Assembly: GCA_951800675.1 (NCBI GenBank)
Contig: CATOKC010000006.1
Coordinates: 1-45,883, forward strand
DNA length: 45,883 nucleotides
Direction of reading: 5' to 3'
DNA from: an uncultured Oscillibacter sp.
GTDB lineage: Bacteria; Bacillota_A; Clostridia; Oscillospirales; Oscillospiraceae
How positions within the stretch are numbered: position 1 is the first letter of the stretch; each line of letters starts with the position of its first letter. Made by a program: the position numbers and the translations under genes. Below the pieces are notes generated by a model. It was not told where the DNA came from, searched no databases, and saw nothing but the letters and a program-made list of their open reading frames with translations. Shown here piece by piece: positions 1 through 8,099 of this stretch.

Positions 1-1325
1 GAATCGGCCGTATTTTTGGCAATTTCGGTCGTCTTGGCCTCCACCATGACTCGAATTAGGGCTTCTGTTCCTGATGCGCGGACCAGCACCCGGCCCTCTC
101 CGCTCAGAGCGGCTTCCTCGCTTTTCACCGCCTCCGCCAGCTCTTTGGAGGTCATGATCTTCTCTTTTACGCCGCCGCTGTGGGGTACCTCCACGTTGAT
201 AAGCACCTGGGGATAAGCGGGGCAGACGGAGGCCAGCCCCGACGCCTTCTTTTCCGACTGAGCCAGCACCTGGAGAAACTGGAGGGCGGTTACCTGTCCA
301 TCGCCGGTGGTCTCCAGAGCGGTGAAGATGGTATGTCCGGACTGCTCGCCGCCGATGCGGAAGTCCCGGCGGAGCATTTCCTCCAGCACATTCCGGTCTC
401 CCACGGCGGTACAGGCCAGGTCGATTCCGTGATTGCGGCAGAACTCATGGAGGCCCAGGTTGCTCATCACCGTAGCCACGATGGCGTTTCCCCGGAGGAC
501 GCCCCGGCGCTTCATGTCCAGGGCGCAGACGGCCATAACCTTATCTCCGTCGATGACGCCGCCGGTTTCATCCACCAGCAGGCAGCGGTCCGCGTCGCCG
601 TCGAAGGCCACGCCGACGTCGTAGCCTCCCCGCACCACCTGGTTGGCCAGATCCTCCAGGTGGGTGGAGCCGCAGCGGTCGTTGATGTTCACGCCGTCGG
701 GGGTCCGGTGGAGGAAGACGGTGTGGGCCTTGAACCGTCCGAACAGCTCCGGGGCCGTGGCACTGGCGGCGCCGTTGGCGCAGTCCACCAGGATGCGCAG
801 CCCCGCCAAATCCGAGTCAATGGTGGAGGCCACGAAGTCGATGTAATCCCGCTTGAGCTGCTTCATGCCGTGATGGCGGCGACCCAGTTCCCCCCTGGTC
901 TTGAGATCCATGGGTTCTTTAGAAAGGATTTTTTCCTCCACCCGCTCCTCCAGCGCGTCGGAGAGCTTGTAGCCCTGGCTGTTGAAAACCTTGATTCCGT
1001 TGTGCTCATAGGGGTTGTGGGAGGCGGAAACCACGATTCCCGCGTCCGCCTTTTCCTGCCGGGTGAGGTAGGCCACGGCGGGCGTAGGGATATCTCCCAC
1101 GGGTTTTACGTCGCTGCCCACGGAGCACAGCCCCGCAATCAGCGCCGCCTCCAGCAAATCGGAGGAGATGCGGGTGTCCTTGCCCAGGACCACCGTGGGG
1201 CGCTGTCCCCCCTTTTCCTCCATCAAAACCGTGCCCACGGCCTGCCCCACCCGGAAGGCCAGGTCCGCCGTCAGGTTCTCCCCCACGATGCCCCGGATGC
1301 CGTCGGTGCCAAATAGCTTGCCCAT
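1..1325 (-). CDS. glmM: Phosphoglucosamine mutase GlmM (3' end cut by window)
   Basis: GlmM converts glucosamine-6-phosphate to glucosamine-1-phosphate, a cytosolic step toward UDP-GlcNAc and peptidoglycan. Read on the minus strand the protein begins MGKLFGTDGIRGIVGENLTA, the classic family start. The phosphoserine loop reads GIVVSASHNP at about residues 97-106, the metal-binding loop VAFDGDADRC, and the sugar-binding GEQSGH and C-terminal RASGTEALIRVM motifs follow in order. About 441 codons are present against a usual 445-450, so only the last few residues are missing. The start lies 7 bases after the stop of the SdpI-like gene, so it is probably the last gene of the ruvB operon. Identification is firm. 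Confidence 0.97.
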   Translation of the reverse strand, partial: MGKLFGTDGIRGIVGENLTADLAFRVGQAVGTVLMEEKGGQRPTVVLGKDTRISSDLLEAALIAGLCSVGSDVKPVGDIPTPAVAYLTRQEKADAGIVVSASHNPYEHNGIKVFNSQGYKLSDALEERVEEKILSKEPMDLKTRGELGRRHHGMKQLKRDYIDFVASTIDSDLAGLRILVDCANGAASATAPELFGRFKAHTVFLHRTPDGVNINDRCGSTHLEDLANQVVRGGYDVGVAFDGDADRCLLVDETGGVIDGDKVMAVCALDMKRRGVLRGNAIVATVMSNLGLHEFCRNHGIDLACTAVGDRNVLEEMLRRDFRIGGEQSGHTIFTALETTGDGQVTALQFLQVLAQSEKKASGLASVCPAYPQVLINVEVPHSGGVKEKIMTSKELAEAVKSEEAALSGEGRVLVRASGTEALIRVMVEAKTTEIAKNTAD

Positions 1326-1332
1326 AGATTCG

Positions 1333-1719
1333 TTACCTCTTTCTTCCAAAATTGTCAAATTCCCGCCTCAGCGCCCGCTCTGTGGCGGGGATCACCGTCA
1401 GGAACGGGATCAGTTGTATTCCAGATAAAATTGTGCCAAGCTTCCCCACCGTGCCAATGTCCCGCCCAAACAGCAGCGCCATCCACACCAGGGAAACCGC
1501 CAGCGTGGGCCGCCCTGCCCGGACCCAGAAGCGCCCGCTGTAGGCATGGGCAAACTCCCAGGTTTGCCGGTTCCGCATGGAGCGGGCCGTGCGGTAGCCA
1601 TAGCCGCCGTTGATCTCCCCCGGCGGTTTTTTCGCGAAGCTCCGTCCCAGGAGAAGCATGCTCCCGGGAATCAGCAGAGCGGTTGCCAGCATGAACAGCC
1701 AGAACAAAAACTCCGTCAT
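1333..1719 (-). CDS. SdpI/YhfL-family small membrane protein
   Basis: A 128-residue membrane protein with an N-terminal membrane segment (about residues 3-25), the family signature around NGGYGYRTARSMRN followed by W and A (about residues 37-58), and two further hydrophobic segments near 70-85 and 92-112. The YGYRT...S..N...W pattern is that of the SdpI/YhfL family, whose Bacillus member SdpI gives immunity to the SdpC toxin; most family members have no known role. Its ATG overlaps the stop of the upstream ATPase gene (ATGA), implying coupled translation. No toxin gene is visible nearby, so an immunity function is not supported here. Confidence 0.75.
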   Translation of the reverse strand: MTEFLFWLFMLATALLIPGSMLLLGRSFAKKPPGEINGGYGYRTARSMRNRQTWEFAHAYSGRFWVRAGRPTLAVSLVWMALLFGRDIGTVGKLGTILSGIQLIPFLTVIPATERALRREFDNFGRKR

Positions 1720-2468
1720 ATTTCCTCCTCCAGAAGATACCGCAGCATCCGCTCCGGATCGTCCAGGAAACGCTTTGTCAATTGGTAATGCTCCGTCTCC
1801 CGGTACTCCACCGCACGGATGCCCTCTTCGCTCAGCTCGTAAATTCTGGCCCCGGGAAACGCCATCAAAATCGGCGAATGGGTCGCCACGATGAACTGGG
1901 AATCCGCCTTCACCAGCTGGTCCATCTCCCCCATCAGCGTCAGGAGGCGGGAGGGCGACAGGGCCGCCTCCGGCTCGTCCAGCAGGTACAGCCCTTCCCC
2001 GCCGAAACGGTTTTGGACCAGGGCCAGAAAGCTCTCGCCATGGGATTGCTTGTGGAGAGACACGCCGCCGTAGCTGTCAATCAGCCTCGGGGAAAAGGAG
2101 GGCTCCTCGTCCATTTCGTCAATGTTGGTCGCCACGTTGTAAAAACTCTCCGCCCGGAGGAAGAAGCCGTCTCTGGGATACTGTTTCCGGGCCGGGGTCA
2201 GATACTCTCCCAGCACGGAGTGGGTGGCCCGGGTGGAGAAATGGAAATTCCGGGTGCCGCCCTCCGGGTTGAAGCCGCAGGCCACGGCGATTCCCTCCAG
2301 CAGGGTGGATTTCCCCGTCCCGTTCTCTCCCACCAGGAAGGTGACGGGCCGGTCGAAGTCCAGGACGCCGCCCTCTATTAAGTAATTTACCGGCCCCAGA
2401 AGCCGGAGCCAGCTTTCCCCGGGCAGCTCCCGGCGGAGGCGGACGGAGGCCAGATATACGCCGCTCAC
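1716..2468 (-). CDS. ABC-type AAA ATPase (COG3910-like)
   Basis: A stand-alone cytosolic ATPase of 250 residues, with Walker [10 protein letters not shown] (about residues 47-55), an ABC-like signature SHGES, Walker [12 protein letters not shown] and a switch histidine in VATHSP. This is the compact 'predicted ATPase' family related to the SMC/RecF/ABC head domains, without membrane segments or an attached nuclease domain. Its biological role is not established. The GTG start overlaps the ruvB stop (GTGA) and its own stop overlaps the next ATG, so ruvB, this gene and the SdpI-like gene are translationally coupled. A link to DNA repair is suggested only by position. Confidence 0.8.
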   Translation of the reverse strand: MSGVYLASVRLRRELPGESWLRLLGPVNYLIEGGVLDFDRPVTFLVGENGTGKSTLLEGIAVACGFNPEGGTRNFHFSTRATHSVLGEYLTPARKQYPRDGFFLRAESFYNVATNIDEMDEEPSFSPRLIDSYGGVSLHKQSHGESFLALVQNRFGGEGLYLLDEPEAALSPSRLLTLMGEMDQLVKADSQFIVATHSPILMAFPGARIYELSEEGIRAVEYRETEHYQLTKRFLDDPERMLRYLLEEEI

Positions 2469-3526
2469 AGCCGCAGCTGCTCCATCACGTCCTCCGGGGC
2501 CGCGCCGCCGGGAATGGGCTTATGCAGGTGCTGATAGGCCTTCTGCGTCACGCAGCGCCCCCGGGGGGTCCGGGTCAAAAAGCCCAGCTGCATCAGATAG
2601 GGCTCGTAAACATCCTCCAACGTGACGGATTCCTCCCCGATGGTGGCCGCCAGGGTTTCCAGACCCACAGGACCGCCTCCATAGTTGTCGATGATGGCCT
2701 CCATCATCCGCCGGTCCACCGGGTCCAAGCCCAGATAGTCAATTTCCAGGGCACAAAGGGCCTTGTCCGCCACGTCTTTTGTGATAACCCCATCCGCCCG
2801 GACCTGGGCGAAATCCCGCACCCGGCGAAGCATCCGGTTGGCGATTCGGGGCGTGCCCCGGGAGCGCCGGGCAATTTCATAGGCTCCCTCCGGCACAATG
2901 TCCACGTTCAGAATTCCGGCGGACCGGGTGACGATTTTCGCAAGCTCCTCCGGCGTGTAGAGTTCCAGACGCAGCGTCACACCGAAGCGGTCCCGCAGGG
3001 GCGCGGAAAGCTGGCCCGCCCGGGTAGTGGCCCCAATGAGGGTGAACTTGGGCAGGTCCAGCCGGATGGAGTTGGCGGAAGGCCCCTTCCCCACGATGAT
3101 ATCCAGTACGTAGTCCTCCATAGCTGGATACAAAATCTCCTCCACCGAGCGGTTCAGCCGGTGAATTTCGTCCACGAAAAGGATGTCCCCCTCGCTGAGA
3201 TTAGTCAATAGCGCCGCCAGGTCTCCTGGCTTTTCGATGGCAGGGCCGGAGGTGATGCGGATATTGACCCCCATCTCCTGGGCGATGATGCCCGCTAGGG
3301 TAGTTTTACCCAATCCCGGAGGACCGTGGAGCAGAACGTGGTCCAAGGACTCCTCCCTCTTCCGGGCGGCCTCAATAAAGATAGAGAGGTTTTCCTTGGC
3401 CTTCTCCTGACCGATATATTCCCGGAGGCTTTTCGGTCGCAGAGAACCCTCTTGGGCGTCCTCCTGGAGGAAGGTTTTTGCCACTATGGGCTCCTCGTAA
3501 ATGTCGCTTCCGAAGTCAATGCTCAA
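2465..3526 (-). CDS. ruvB: Holliday junction branch-migration helicase RuvB
   Basis: RuvB is the hexameric AAA+ motor that, with RuvA, drives branch migration of Holliday junctions during recombinational repair. The 353-residue protein has Walker A GPPGLGKT at 68-75, Walker B DILFVDE at 114-120, the sensor GATTRAG, the arginine-finger segment LRDRFG and a C-terminal winged helix ending near [10 protein letters not shown]. Length is typical. It lies downstream of ruvC and ruvA but is separated from ruvA by two small genes (a membrane protein and DUF6054). Its end overlaps the following ATPase gene by four bases. Confidence 0.98.
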   Translation of the reverse strand: MSIDFGSDIYEEPIVAKTFLQEDAQEGSLRPKSLREYIGQEKAKENLSIFIEAARKREESLDHVLLHGPPGLGKTTLAGIIAQEMGVNIRITSGPAIEKPGDLAALLTNLSEGDILFVDEIHRLNRSVEEILYPAMEDYVLDIIVGKGPSANSIRLDLPKFTLIGATTRAGQLSAPLRDRFGVTLRLELYTPEELAKIVTRSAGILNVDIVPEGAYEIARRSRGTPRIANRMLRRVRDFAQVRADGVITKDVADKALCALEIDYLGLDPVDRRMMEAIIDNYGGGPVGLETLAATIGEESVTLEDVYEPYLMQLGFLTRTPRGRCVTQKAYQHLHKPIPGGAAPEDVMEQLRL

Positions 3527-3553
3527 ACGCTCACATCCTTTTCCCGGGAAATT

Positions 3554-3766
3554 TTATCGTATGATCGCGCCTGCGATGACGGACAGCGCCACCAGCCCCA
3601 GCATAGCGCCAATGGCCGCCAGCCACCGCTGTGCTCTTGCTTGATACCGCTTCGCCACTTCCGGAGCCAGGTCCCAGCGGTTCAATAAGCGGCAGTATCT
3701 GGCAAACCGGAACATGGCAAAGATGCTCCCTAAAAACCCAAGGGTAATCAGCCTGGATAAAAGCAT
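3554..3766 (-). CDS. Small membrane protein, unknown function
   Basis: A 70-residue protein beginning MLLSRLITLGFLGSIFAM with a membrane segment near residues 3-19 and a second at the C-terminus (about 50-68), joined by a basic, arginine-rich loop. I do not recognise a family. The frame is preferred over the overlapping 88-codon frame at 3531-3797 because its composition is that of a real membrane protein. It lies 27 bases upstream of ruvB in the same orientation, so it is probably cotranscribed. No role can be inferred. Confidence 0.55.
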   Translation of the reverse strand: MLLSRLITLGFLGSIFAMFRFARYCRLLNRWDLAPEVAKRYQARAQRWLAAIGAMLGLVALSVIAGAIIR

Positions 3767-3801
3767 GACGCCTTCCCCCTTCTCCTTTTTGCCTCAAACA
3801 G

Positions 3802-4134
3802 CTACAGCTGACAAGCCAATTCCCGCACCTTGTCTAAAAACGCCTCTTCTCCAAAGGCGTTGATCTTGAGAAACATCCCTTGACAGCCTCCGGCGGTGAT
3901 GGCGGAAAGGAACAGGTTTTCCCCTTGTCCCAGCAGCGTCAAGGTCAGACTAAGACGATTTCCCCCGGCCACGCTGTAGCGCTCGTAGACGCGAACCGCG
4001 CAGCGGACGTCTCCCGCGGTGTAGTCACTGCCATCCTCAAAGCTGGCGGTAATACTTCCACCGAGAATTCCGCTGTGAAGGTGAGCCAAAACCTTATCAA
4101 AGCTTCCAGAAAAGCCGCGCTCATATTTTGCCAC
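3802..4134 (-). CDS. DUF6054 family protein
   Basis: A 110-residue cytosolic protein of the clostridial DUF6054 family, function unknown; the family's usual opening resembles MAKYER...G.FD..L, as here. A longer frame with an ATG at 4182 exists, but the GTG at 4132-4134 is the better start: AGGAGG sits eight bases upstream and it gives the family N-terminus. A short acidic stretch (ASFEDGSD) and a predicted beta-rich centre are the only visible features. It lies between ruvA and ruvB on the same strand. The 164 bases between it and ruvA are AT-rich and may hold a promoter, but none matches consensus well. Confidence 0.7.
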   Translation of the reverse strand: MAKYERGFSGSFDKVLAHLHSGILGGSITASFEDGSDYTAGDVRCAVRVYERYSVAGGNRLSLTLTLLGQGENLFLSAITAGGCQGMFLKINAFGEEAFLDKVRELACQL

Positions 4135-4298
4135 GGAAATAACCTCCTGCTCACTGCGCGTTTCAAGATGCAAGGGGATCATATACTCTCACTTTCATCT
4201 GGCCTGTTGAAGATTTTCAAAAGATATCCCCAAAATCTGCCCGATATACTATAAAGTGAATTTGCTTTACAGCTATTGAAATAAAAGATAAAGATTTT

Positions 4299-4904
4299 TT
4301 ATAGCTTAGCCATCCTTTTCAATCCCTGTCGGACGATTTCCTCCAACGGCTGGTTCATATCCAGGCCCTTCAACGCTACGGAAACCTCCTGACTGGAGTA
4401 GCCCAGCACCGCCAAAGCCTGGGCGGCCTCTGTGGCCTTATTCCCAAACACCGGCGGAACCGGCGCACCCTTTCCGCCGGAGAAATCCAGCCCAGCCGCA
4501 GTCTCCTTGGCCATTTTGTCCTTCAATTCCAAAATGATACGCTGGGCAATCTTCTTCCCTACCCCCGGCGCGGCGGTCAAAGCCTTCTCATCTCCGGTGA
4601 CAATGGCCATGGCCAAGGTCTCTGGCGTGCCCGAGGACAGGATCGCCAAAGCGGCCTTGGGCCCCACGCCGGAGACGCCGATCAGCAGTTTGAAGCTGTT
4701 CAGCTCGCTTTGCGTGGCAAAGCCGTAGAGCTCAAAAACGTTTTCCGCCACGTTCAAATAGGTGTAGAGCTTTTTGCGCTGTCCCTTCTTCAAAGCGGCC
4801 AGCGTATTATTCGTGGTTTTGCAGGCGTAGCCCACACCTCCGCAGTCGATCACCGCTAGATAGGGAAGAACTTCCGCTACTGTGCCGTCCAGATAGTAAA
4901 ACAT
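4299..4904 (-). CDS. ruvA: Holliday junction DNA-binding protein RuvA
   Basis: RuvA binds the four-way junction as a tetramer and loads RuvB. The 201-residue protein starts MFYYLDGTVAEVLPYLAVID, the OB-fold domain I, followed by the two helix-hairpin-helix motifs around LIGVSGVGPKAALAIL and LTAAPGVGKKIAQRII, and ends with the RuvB-contacting domain III (AVLGYSSQEVSVALK). The start at 4904 is fixed by homology; the frame stays open further upstream but that extension is not protein-like. It sits 20 bases downstream of ruvC in the same operon. Confidence 0.97.
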   Translation of the reverse strand: MFYYLDGTVAEVLPYLAVIDCGGVGYACKTTNNTLAALKKGQRKKLYTYLNVAENVFELYGFATQSELNSFKLLIGVSGVGPKAALAILSSGTPETLAMAIVTGDEKALTAAPGVGKKIAQRIILELKDKMAKETAAGLDFSGGKGAPVPPVFGNKATEAAQALAVLGYSSQEVSVALKGLDMNQPLEEIVRQGLKRMAKL

Positions 4905-4924
4905 CGTATCGTCCTTTCTCCCAA

Positions 4925-5434
4925 TCAAACCGTCTCGGGGGCGCTCCCCTCTCGGGGCAGTCGGGAGGTGAAGCTCCTGGCGTGGCACAGGGCCAGAGCC
5001 AAGGCGTCGGCGGCATCGTCGGGCCGGGGAATCTTTTCCAGCTTTAAAAGCCGCCGGGTCATGTCCATCACCTGCCGCTTTTCCGCCTTGCCGTAGCCCG
5101 TCACCGCCAGCTTCACTTGAGAGGGGGTATACTCGTACAAAGGTACGCCGCATTTTTCAGCGGCGTAGAGCAAAACGCCTCTTCCATGCGCCACGGCGAT
5201 GCCGGTTGTGATGTTGGTATTGAAAAACAGCTCCTCAATGGAGATAACATCGGGGGTCAGCTGTCCGATCAGATCCTCCATATCGGTCCCGATCTGATAG
5301 AGCCTCCGGCTCAGGGGTAACCCCGCCGGTGTGGTGATGGCCCCATAGGTCACCATTCGCGCCTGTCCCCGCTCCGCCTCCACCAGACCAAAGCCGATGG
5401 TCGCAAAGCCGGGATCGATGCCTAATATCCGCAT
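4925..5434 (-). CDS. ruvC: Holliday junction resolvase RuvC
   Basis: RuvC is the dimeric, Mg2+-dependent endonuclease that resolves Holliday junctions. In the 169-residue product the four acidic residues expected in the active site are D7 (MRILGIDPG), E67 (ISIEELFF), D140 and D143 (RPDDAADAL). A longer open frame reaches 5506, but the family N-terminus fixes the ATG at 5432-5434. It is the first gene of a ruvC-ruvA unit with a consensus-like promoter just upstream (5466-5494). Confidence 0.97.
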   Translation of the reverse strand: MRILGIDPGFATIGFGLVEAERGQARMVTYGAITTPAGLPLSRRLYQIGTDMEDLIGQLTPDVISIEELFFNTNITTGIAVAHGRGVLLYAAEKCGVPLYEYTPSQVKLAVTGYGKAEKRQVMDMTRRLLKLEKIPRPDDAADALALALCHARSFTSRLPREGSAPETV

Positions 5435-5465
5435 ACTCCGTCCCTTTCGGCTTACATTCTCAGTT

Positions 5466-5494
5466 AGTATAGCAAATTTGATGGGGAAGCGCAA
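5466..5494 (-). promoter_or_regulatory. Promoter of the ruvCA operon
   Basis: On the minus strand TTGCGC and TATACT are separated by 17 bases, a good sigma-A type pair, ending about 31 bases before the ruvC ATG. Read from the sequence only. Confidence 0.7.
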
Positions 5495-5560
5495 CAGAAA
5501 AAACAAAGTCTGCCCAGAATGGAAAAGGCCTTATGAAAGCGGCGGCGGAGCTCTTTCCTG

Positions 5561-5592
5561 AAAAGGGCGCTGCCATTTCGGCAGCGCCTTTT
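5561..5592 (-). terminator. Intrinsic terminator after xerD
   Basis: A GC-rich stem (GGCGCTGCC paired with GGCAGCGCC, extended by A/T pairs, five-base loop, one bulged base) followed on the minus strand by a T run. It lies directly downstream of the xerD stop and upstream of the ruvC promoter, separating the two operons. Confidence 0.7.
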
Positions 5593-5602
5593 ATGTATCC
5601 TG

Positions 5603-6511
5603 TCACGCCCTGGGGTGAGCTTTTTGATAGACGTCCTTCAAGTTTCCCTTCACAACATGGGTGTAAATCTGGGTGGAGGAAATATCCGCATGGCCCAGCA
5701 TCTCCTGTATGGCACGGAGGTCCGCCCCGTTCTCCAGCAGATGGGCCGCGAAGGAGTGCCGCAAGGTATGGGGGGTAATCTCCTTCTCAATGCCCGCTTT
5801 TTCCTGATAGTACTTGATAATTTTCCAAAAGCCCTGGCGGCTCATCCGCTCTCCGTTCATATTAACAAAAAGAGCGGTCTCTACCTCATCGGACACCAGT
5901 TGGGGCCGAATCTTCCACACGTAGTCCTGGAGGGCCTTTACCGCCGTGCGGTACAAGGGTATGATCCGCTCCTTGCCCTTGCTGGAACAGTGGACAAAAC
6001 CGGCGGCCAGGTTCAAGTCGTCCAGATTCAGCGTAATCAGCTCGCTGACCCGGATGCCTGTGGCGTACAGCAGCTCCAGCATGGCATGGTCCCGGAACCC
6101 TTTGGCGTCCACACATTGAGGCTGCTCTAAGAACAGGTCTACCTCCTTAGAGGACAAAATCTCCGGATACTTCCGTTCCACCTTGGCGGCAGCCACACCC
6201 TTGGCGGGATTAACCTTCACCCTGCCGCTGAACATTTGAAAATTATAAAAGGATTTCACGGAGGCCAGATAGCGGGTAACGGAGGCGGCGGACTTTCCTC
6301 GACTCAGCATCCAGTCCATGTAGGATTGGACCGTCTCGGCGGTGACCTCCAGCAAGCTGGGTCCCCGGGCTTTCAAATAGTCCGAGAACTGCGTCACGTC
6401 CCGCAGATAAGAGGCCACAGTATTTTGGGAGGCATGTTTTTCCCTCACCAGATATTCCCCATAGCGCGTGATCTCGTCCGTAACAATCCCTTCTCTCTTT
6501 CTCAATCTCAC
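5603..6511 (-). CDS. xerD: Tyrosine recombinase XerD
   Basis: XerD is one of the tyrosine recombinases that resolve chromosome dimers at dif. The protein has an N-terminal SAM-like core-binding domain (about residues 10-95) and a C-terminal catalytic domain with arginine in ATGIRVSEL, the HTLRHSFA box, histidine in MLGHADIS and the nucleophilic tyrosine in IYTHV. The C-terminus and the spoIIM neighbour favour the chromosomal XerD over a mobile integrase. The frame opens with a GTG at 6511 (302 residues) without a good ribosome-binding site; translation could begin a few codons later, so the exact start is uncertain. Confidence 0.93.
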   Translation of the reverse strand: MRLRKREGIVTDEITRYGEYLVREKHASQNTVASYLRDVTQFSDYLKARGPSLLEVTAETVQSYMDWMLSRGKSAASVTRYLASVKSFYNFQMFSGRVKVNPAKGVAAAKVERKYPEILSSKEVDLFLEQPQCVDAKGFRDHAMLELLYATGIRVSELITLNLDDLNLAAGFVHCSSKGKERIIPLYRTAVKALQDYVWKIRPQLVSDEVETALFVNMNGERMSRQGFWKIIKYYQEKAGIEKEITPHTLRHSFAAHLLENGADLRAIQEMLGHADISSTQIYTHVVKGNLKDVYQKAHPRA

Positions 6512-6530
6512 CAGTCAAAGACCGTGTTTC

Positions 6531-7160
6531 TTATCCTAACAGTATCCGCTCTAAAAGCTGCCGCAAAAACCAGGGGGCCAGAGTCAAATCAGCGCACATC
6601 CCCGCCAGAAGCGCTCCGGAAATCACCGCAAAGCGGGTCCACCACGCCCGGCCACACAGCGCAGGTACAGTCCGCCGTCCGCCGCCAAGAGACAGACAGG
6701 CCAAAGTCACCGAACGTTCCCATGCTGGAACGGCCAGCAGAAAATAGCAGGGCAACGTCACCGCGCACCGGAGACCAAACACCGCCAAAGCCAGCAGCAC
6801 ACCGTCGAAGCCGAAGGCAGCTGTAAAGCAGCAGACGGAAAAGGACAGGAAAAACCCAAAGGCCCCCGTTATCAGCGGAAGCAGCAGCACGCCGATGGAT
6901 GCGAAGCTTAGCAAAAACGCGGCCAGCGGATAGCGGAAATAGAGTGCCGCCGCCGACAGCACCGTCCGCAGGGTTGGATCCCCCTCCCCCACCTTCAAGA
7001 AATCCGTCAGGTAGCGGGCCAACTCGTCGCCTGTATCGTCCGGAATTCGGCCGGAAAAAACCTGTCCCAAAATGACGCCGGCGAAAAAAAACAGCGCCAG
7101 AAACAATAAGCGGGACAACTGTTGTCTCCACTCCGCCATTTCCCGCCTCTTCCATTTCAA
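6531..7160 (-). CDS. spoIIM: Stage II sporulation protein M (SpoIIM-like)
   Basis: A roughly 209-residue integral membrane protein with about five hydrophobic segments, matching SpoIIM in size, topology and the N-terminal FFFAGVILG segment. In Bacillus, SpoIIM anchors the SpoIID-SpoIIP peptidoglycan-degrading complex that drives engulfment of the forespore. spoIIM lies beside xerD in many clostridia, as here. The frame begins with TTG at 7160 (weak AGGTGG upstream); the ATG at 7137-7139 with GAGG six bases upstream is a plausible alternative. Transcription probably starts at the promoter at 7316-7344 and passes a terminator-like hairpin. Confidence 0.78.
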   Translation of the reverse strand: MKWKRREMAEWRQQLSRLLFLALFFFAGVILGQVFSGRIPDDTGDELARYLTDFLKVGEGDPTLRTVLSAAALYFRYPLAAFLLSFASIGVLLLPLITGAFGFFLSFSVCCFTAAFGFDGVLLALAVFGLRCAVTLPCYFLLAVPAWERSVTLACLSLGGGRRTVPALCGRAWWTRFAVISGALLAGMCADLTLAPWFLRQLLERILLG

Positions 7161-7242
7161 ACCACCTCACCTCATTTCATCCTATGAGAAGGAGGGGCGG
7201 CTTATACTCGTTTTGGAAAAAGCCGGAGAATTCGACCATCAG

Positions 7243-7286
7243 ATAAGAAAACACCCTCCTACCGGTAAGGGCACGGGAGAAGGTGT
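7243..7286 (-). terminator. Terminator-like hairpin in the spoIIM leader
   Basis: On the minus strand ACACCTTCT pairs with the segment ending AGGAGGGTGT (nine pairs, two of them G-U) and is followed by TTTTCTTAT. It lies between the predicted promoter (7316-7344) and spoIIM, so it is placed as an attenuator or leader terminator rather than an operon end. Folding was done by eye. Confidence 0.55.
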
Positions 7287-7315
7287 GTAACTGCGTAAAA
7301 TTTGTTTGTACTCAT

Positions 7316-7344
7316 AATATAGCGCAACTTTCCGGTTTTCGCAA
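7316..7344 (-). promoter_or_regulatory. Promoter for spoIIM-xerD
   Basis: Minus-strand TTGCGA and TATATT separated by 17 bases. It would start a transcript with a leader of about 150 nucleotides before spoIIM containing the hairpin at 7243-7286. A sporulation sigma-factor promoter was not recognisable. Confidence 0.6.
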
Positions 7345-7388
7345 GATGTTTCCGAAAAAAAGCACTTTTTTGGGAGTTATGACAAAAT

Positions 7389-7415
7389 ATTATGTAAACA
7401 GCATTATGTAAACAG
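7389..7415. repeat. Tandem 13-bp repeat upstream of spoIIM promoter
   Basis: ATTATGTAAACAG occurs twice, at 7389-7401 and 7403-7415, with a single base between copies (period 14). It is AT-rich within GC-rich DNA and lies about 45 bases upstream of the -35 element of the spoIIM promoter, the right place for a regulator site. No known operator consensus was recognised. Confidence 0.6.
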
Positions 7416-7443
7416 GCAAAAAAGGAGGAGAAGAGACCTTCTC
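7416..7443 (-). terminator. Possible terminator of the yajC unit
   Basis: On the minus strand GAGAAG pairs with CTTCTC around a four-base loop, followed by CTCC and a run of six T. The stem is short; the position, downstream of yajC and the small membrane gene and just before the spoIIM control region, supports the call. Confidence 0.4.
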
Positions 7444-7605
7444 ACGCCCCCCTTCCATCCACATCTGGGGGCGGCTCTTCCCTGCTCATCCCATATCTTC
7501 CGCCAGCGCCTCTCCCACCTCCGGAGGCGAGGGCATAGCGCCCCCGGGGGGAGATTTTGGAGAAAAACGACGTTTTTGTGCAATCCAACAAAGTGTTCCG
7601 CTCCT
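7444..7605. other. Intergenic stretch, no gene recognised
   Basis: This 3' region of the yajC unit contains short self-complementary stretches, including a palindrome around AAAAACGACGTTTTT near 7563-7577. No open frame with a ribosome-binding site was found. I looked specifically for the six-cysteine SCIFF peptide that can accompany TIGR04086-type genes and did not find it. Confidence 0.4.
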
Positions 7606-7995
7606 TCATTTTCGACGCCGCTGTTTTCCGGGCCTAGCCACTCCGGCCAGCAGTCCCCCGGTCAAGCCGCATAGCAGCAAGATGCCGCCCCGGCCCAGCC
7701 AGGCGATTTCCTCCCAGAAGCCCAGTCCTGCCAGCAGCAGCACAGATAGAAACAGTGCCGCCGTCAGGGCTCCCCCGGCTCGCCAAAGGGTCAGGCGCAC
7801 CGTCAGCAGTCCCCCGGACAGAGCCGCCAGCGCGCACAGGGCCGCTACCATGGGAAAACTCCCCCCTTCCGACAGTATGCCCTTCACCAATAAAAGCGTT
7901 AAAATCGACAACCCCAGCAGATACACGCCCAGCGTCAGCAGTCCACCCGCCAGAAAGCCCTGCCATAGGGCCAGCTTTTTCCGTCCCTTTGCCAT
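7606..7995 (-). CDS. TIGR04086-like small membrane protein
   Basis: A 129-residue protein made almost wholly of four membrane segments (about 12-35, 46-66, 74-90 and 98-118), with a basic start (MAKGRKK) and a basic tail. Size, topology and position directly downstream of yajC match the clostridial TIGR04086 family, whose function is unknown. A GGAGG site lies before the ATG at 7993-7995. The family assignment is by architecture and context rather than a diagnostic motif. Confidence 0.6.
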   Translation of the reverse strand: MAKGRKKLALWQGFLAGGLLTLGVYLLGLSILTLLLVKGILSEGGSFPMVAALCALAALSGGLLTVRLTLWRAGGALTAALFLSVLLLAGLGFWEEIAWLGRGGILLLCGLTGGLLAGVARPGKQRRRK

Positions 7996-8099
7996 AAAAA
8001 ACTCCTCCCTCGAAACATGCTCCTAAGAGAAGCATATTCTTTGGGAGGGAGGGGTATGCGTTTTGAATGGGACAAAATCGAAGGAGGTTTTTAGAAGGT

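Noticed and set aside
180..1316. Long plus-strand open frame of 378 codons
   Set aside because: It is the antisense shadow of glmM; the minus-strand product has clear GlmM motifs and the plus-strand one has none.
7444..7605. SCIFF peptide gene near the TIGR04086-like protein
   Set aside because: No frame with six cysteines in about 45 codons is present on either strand here or beside yajC.
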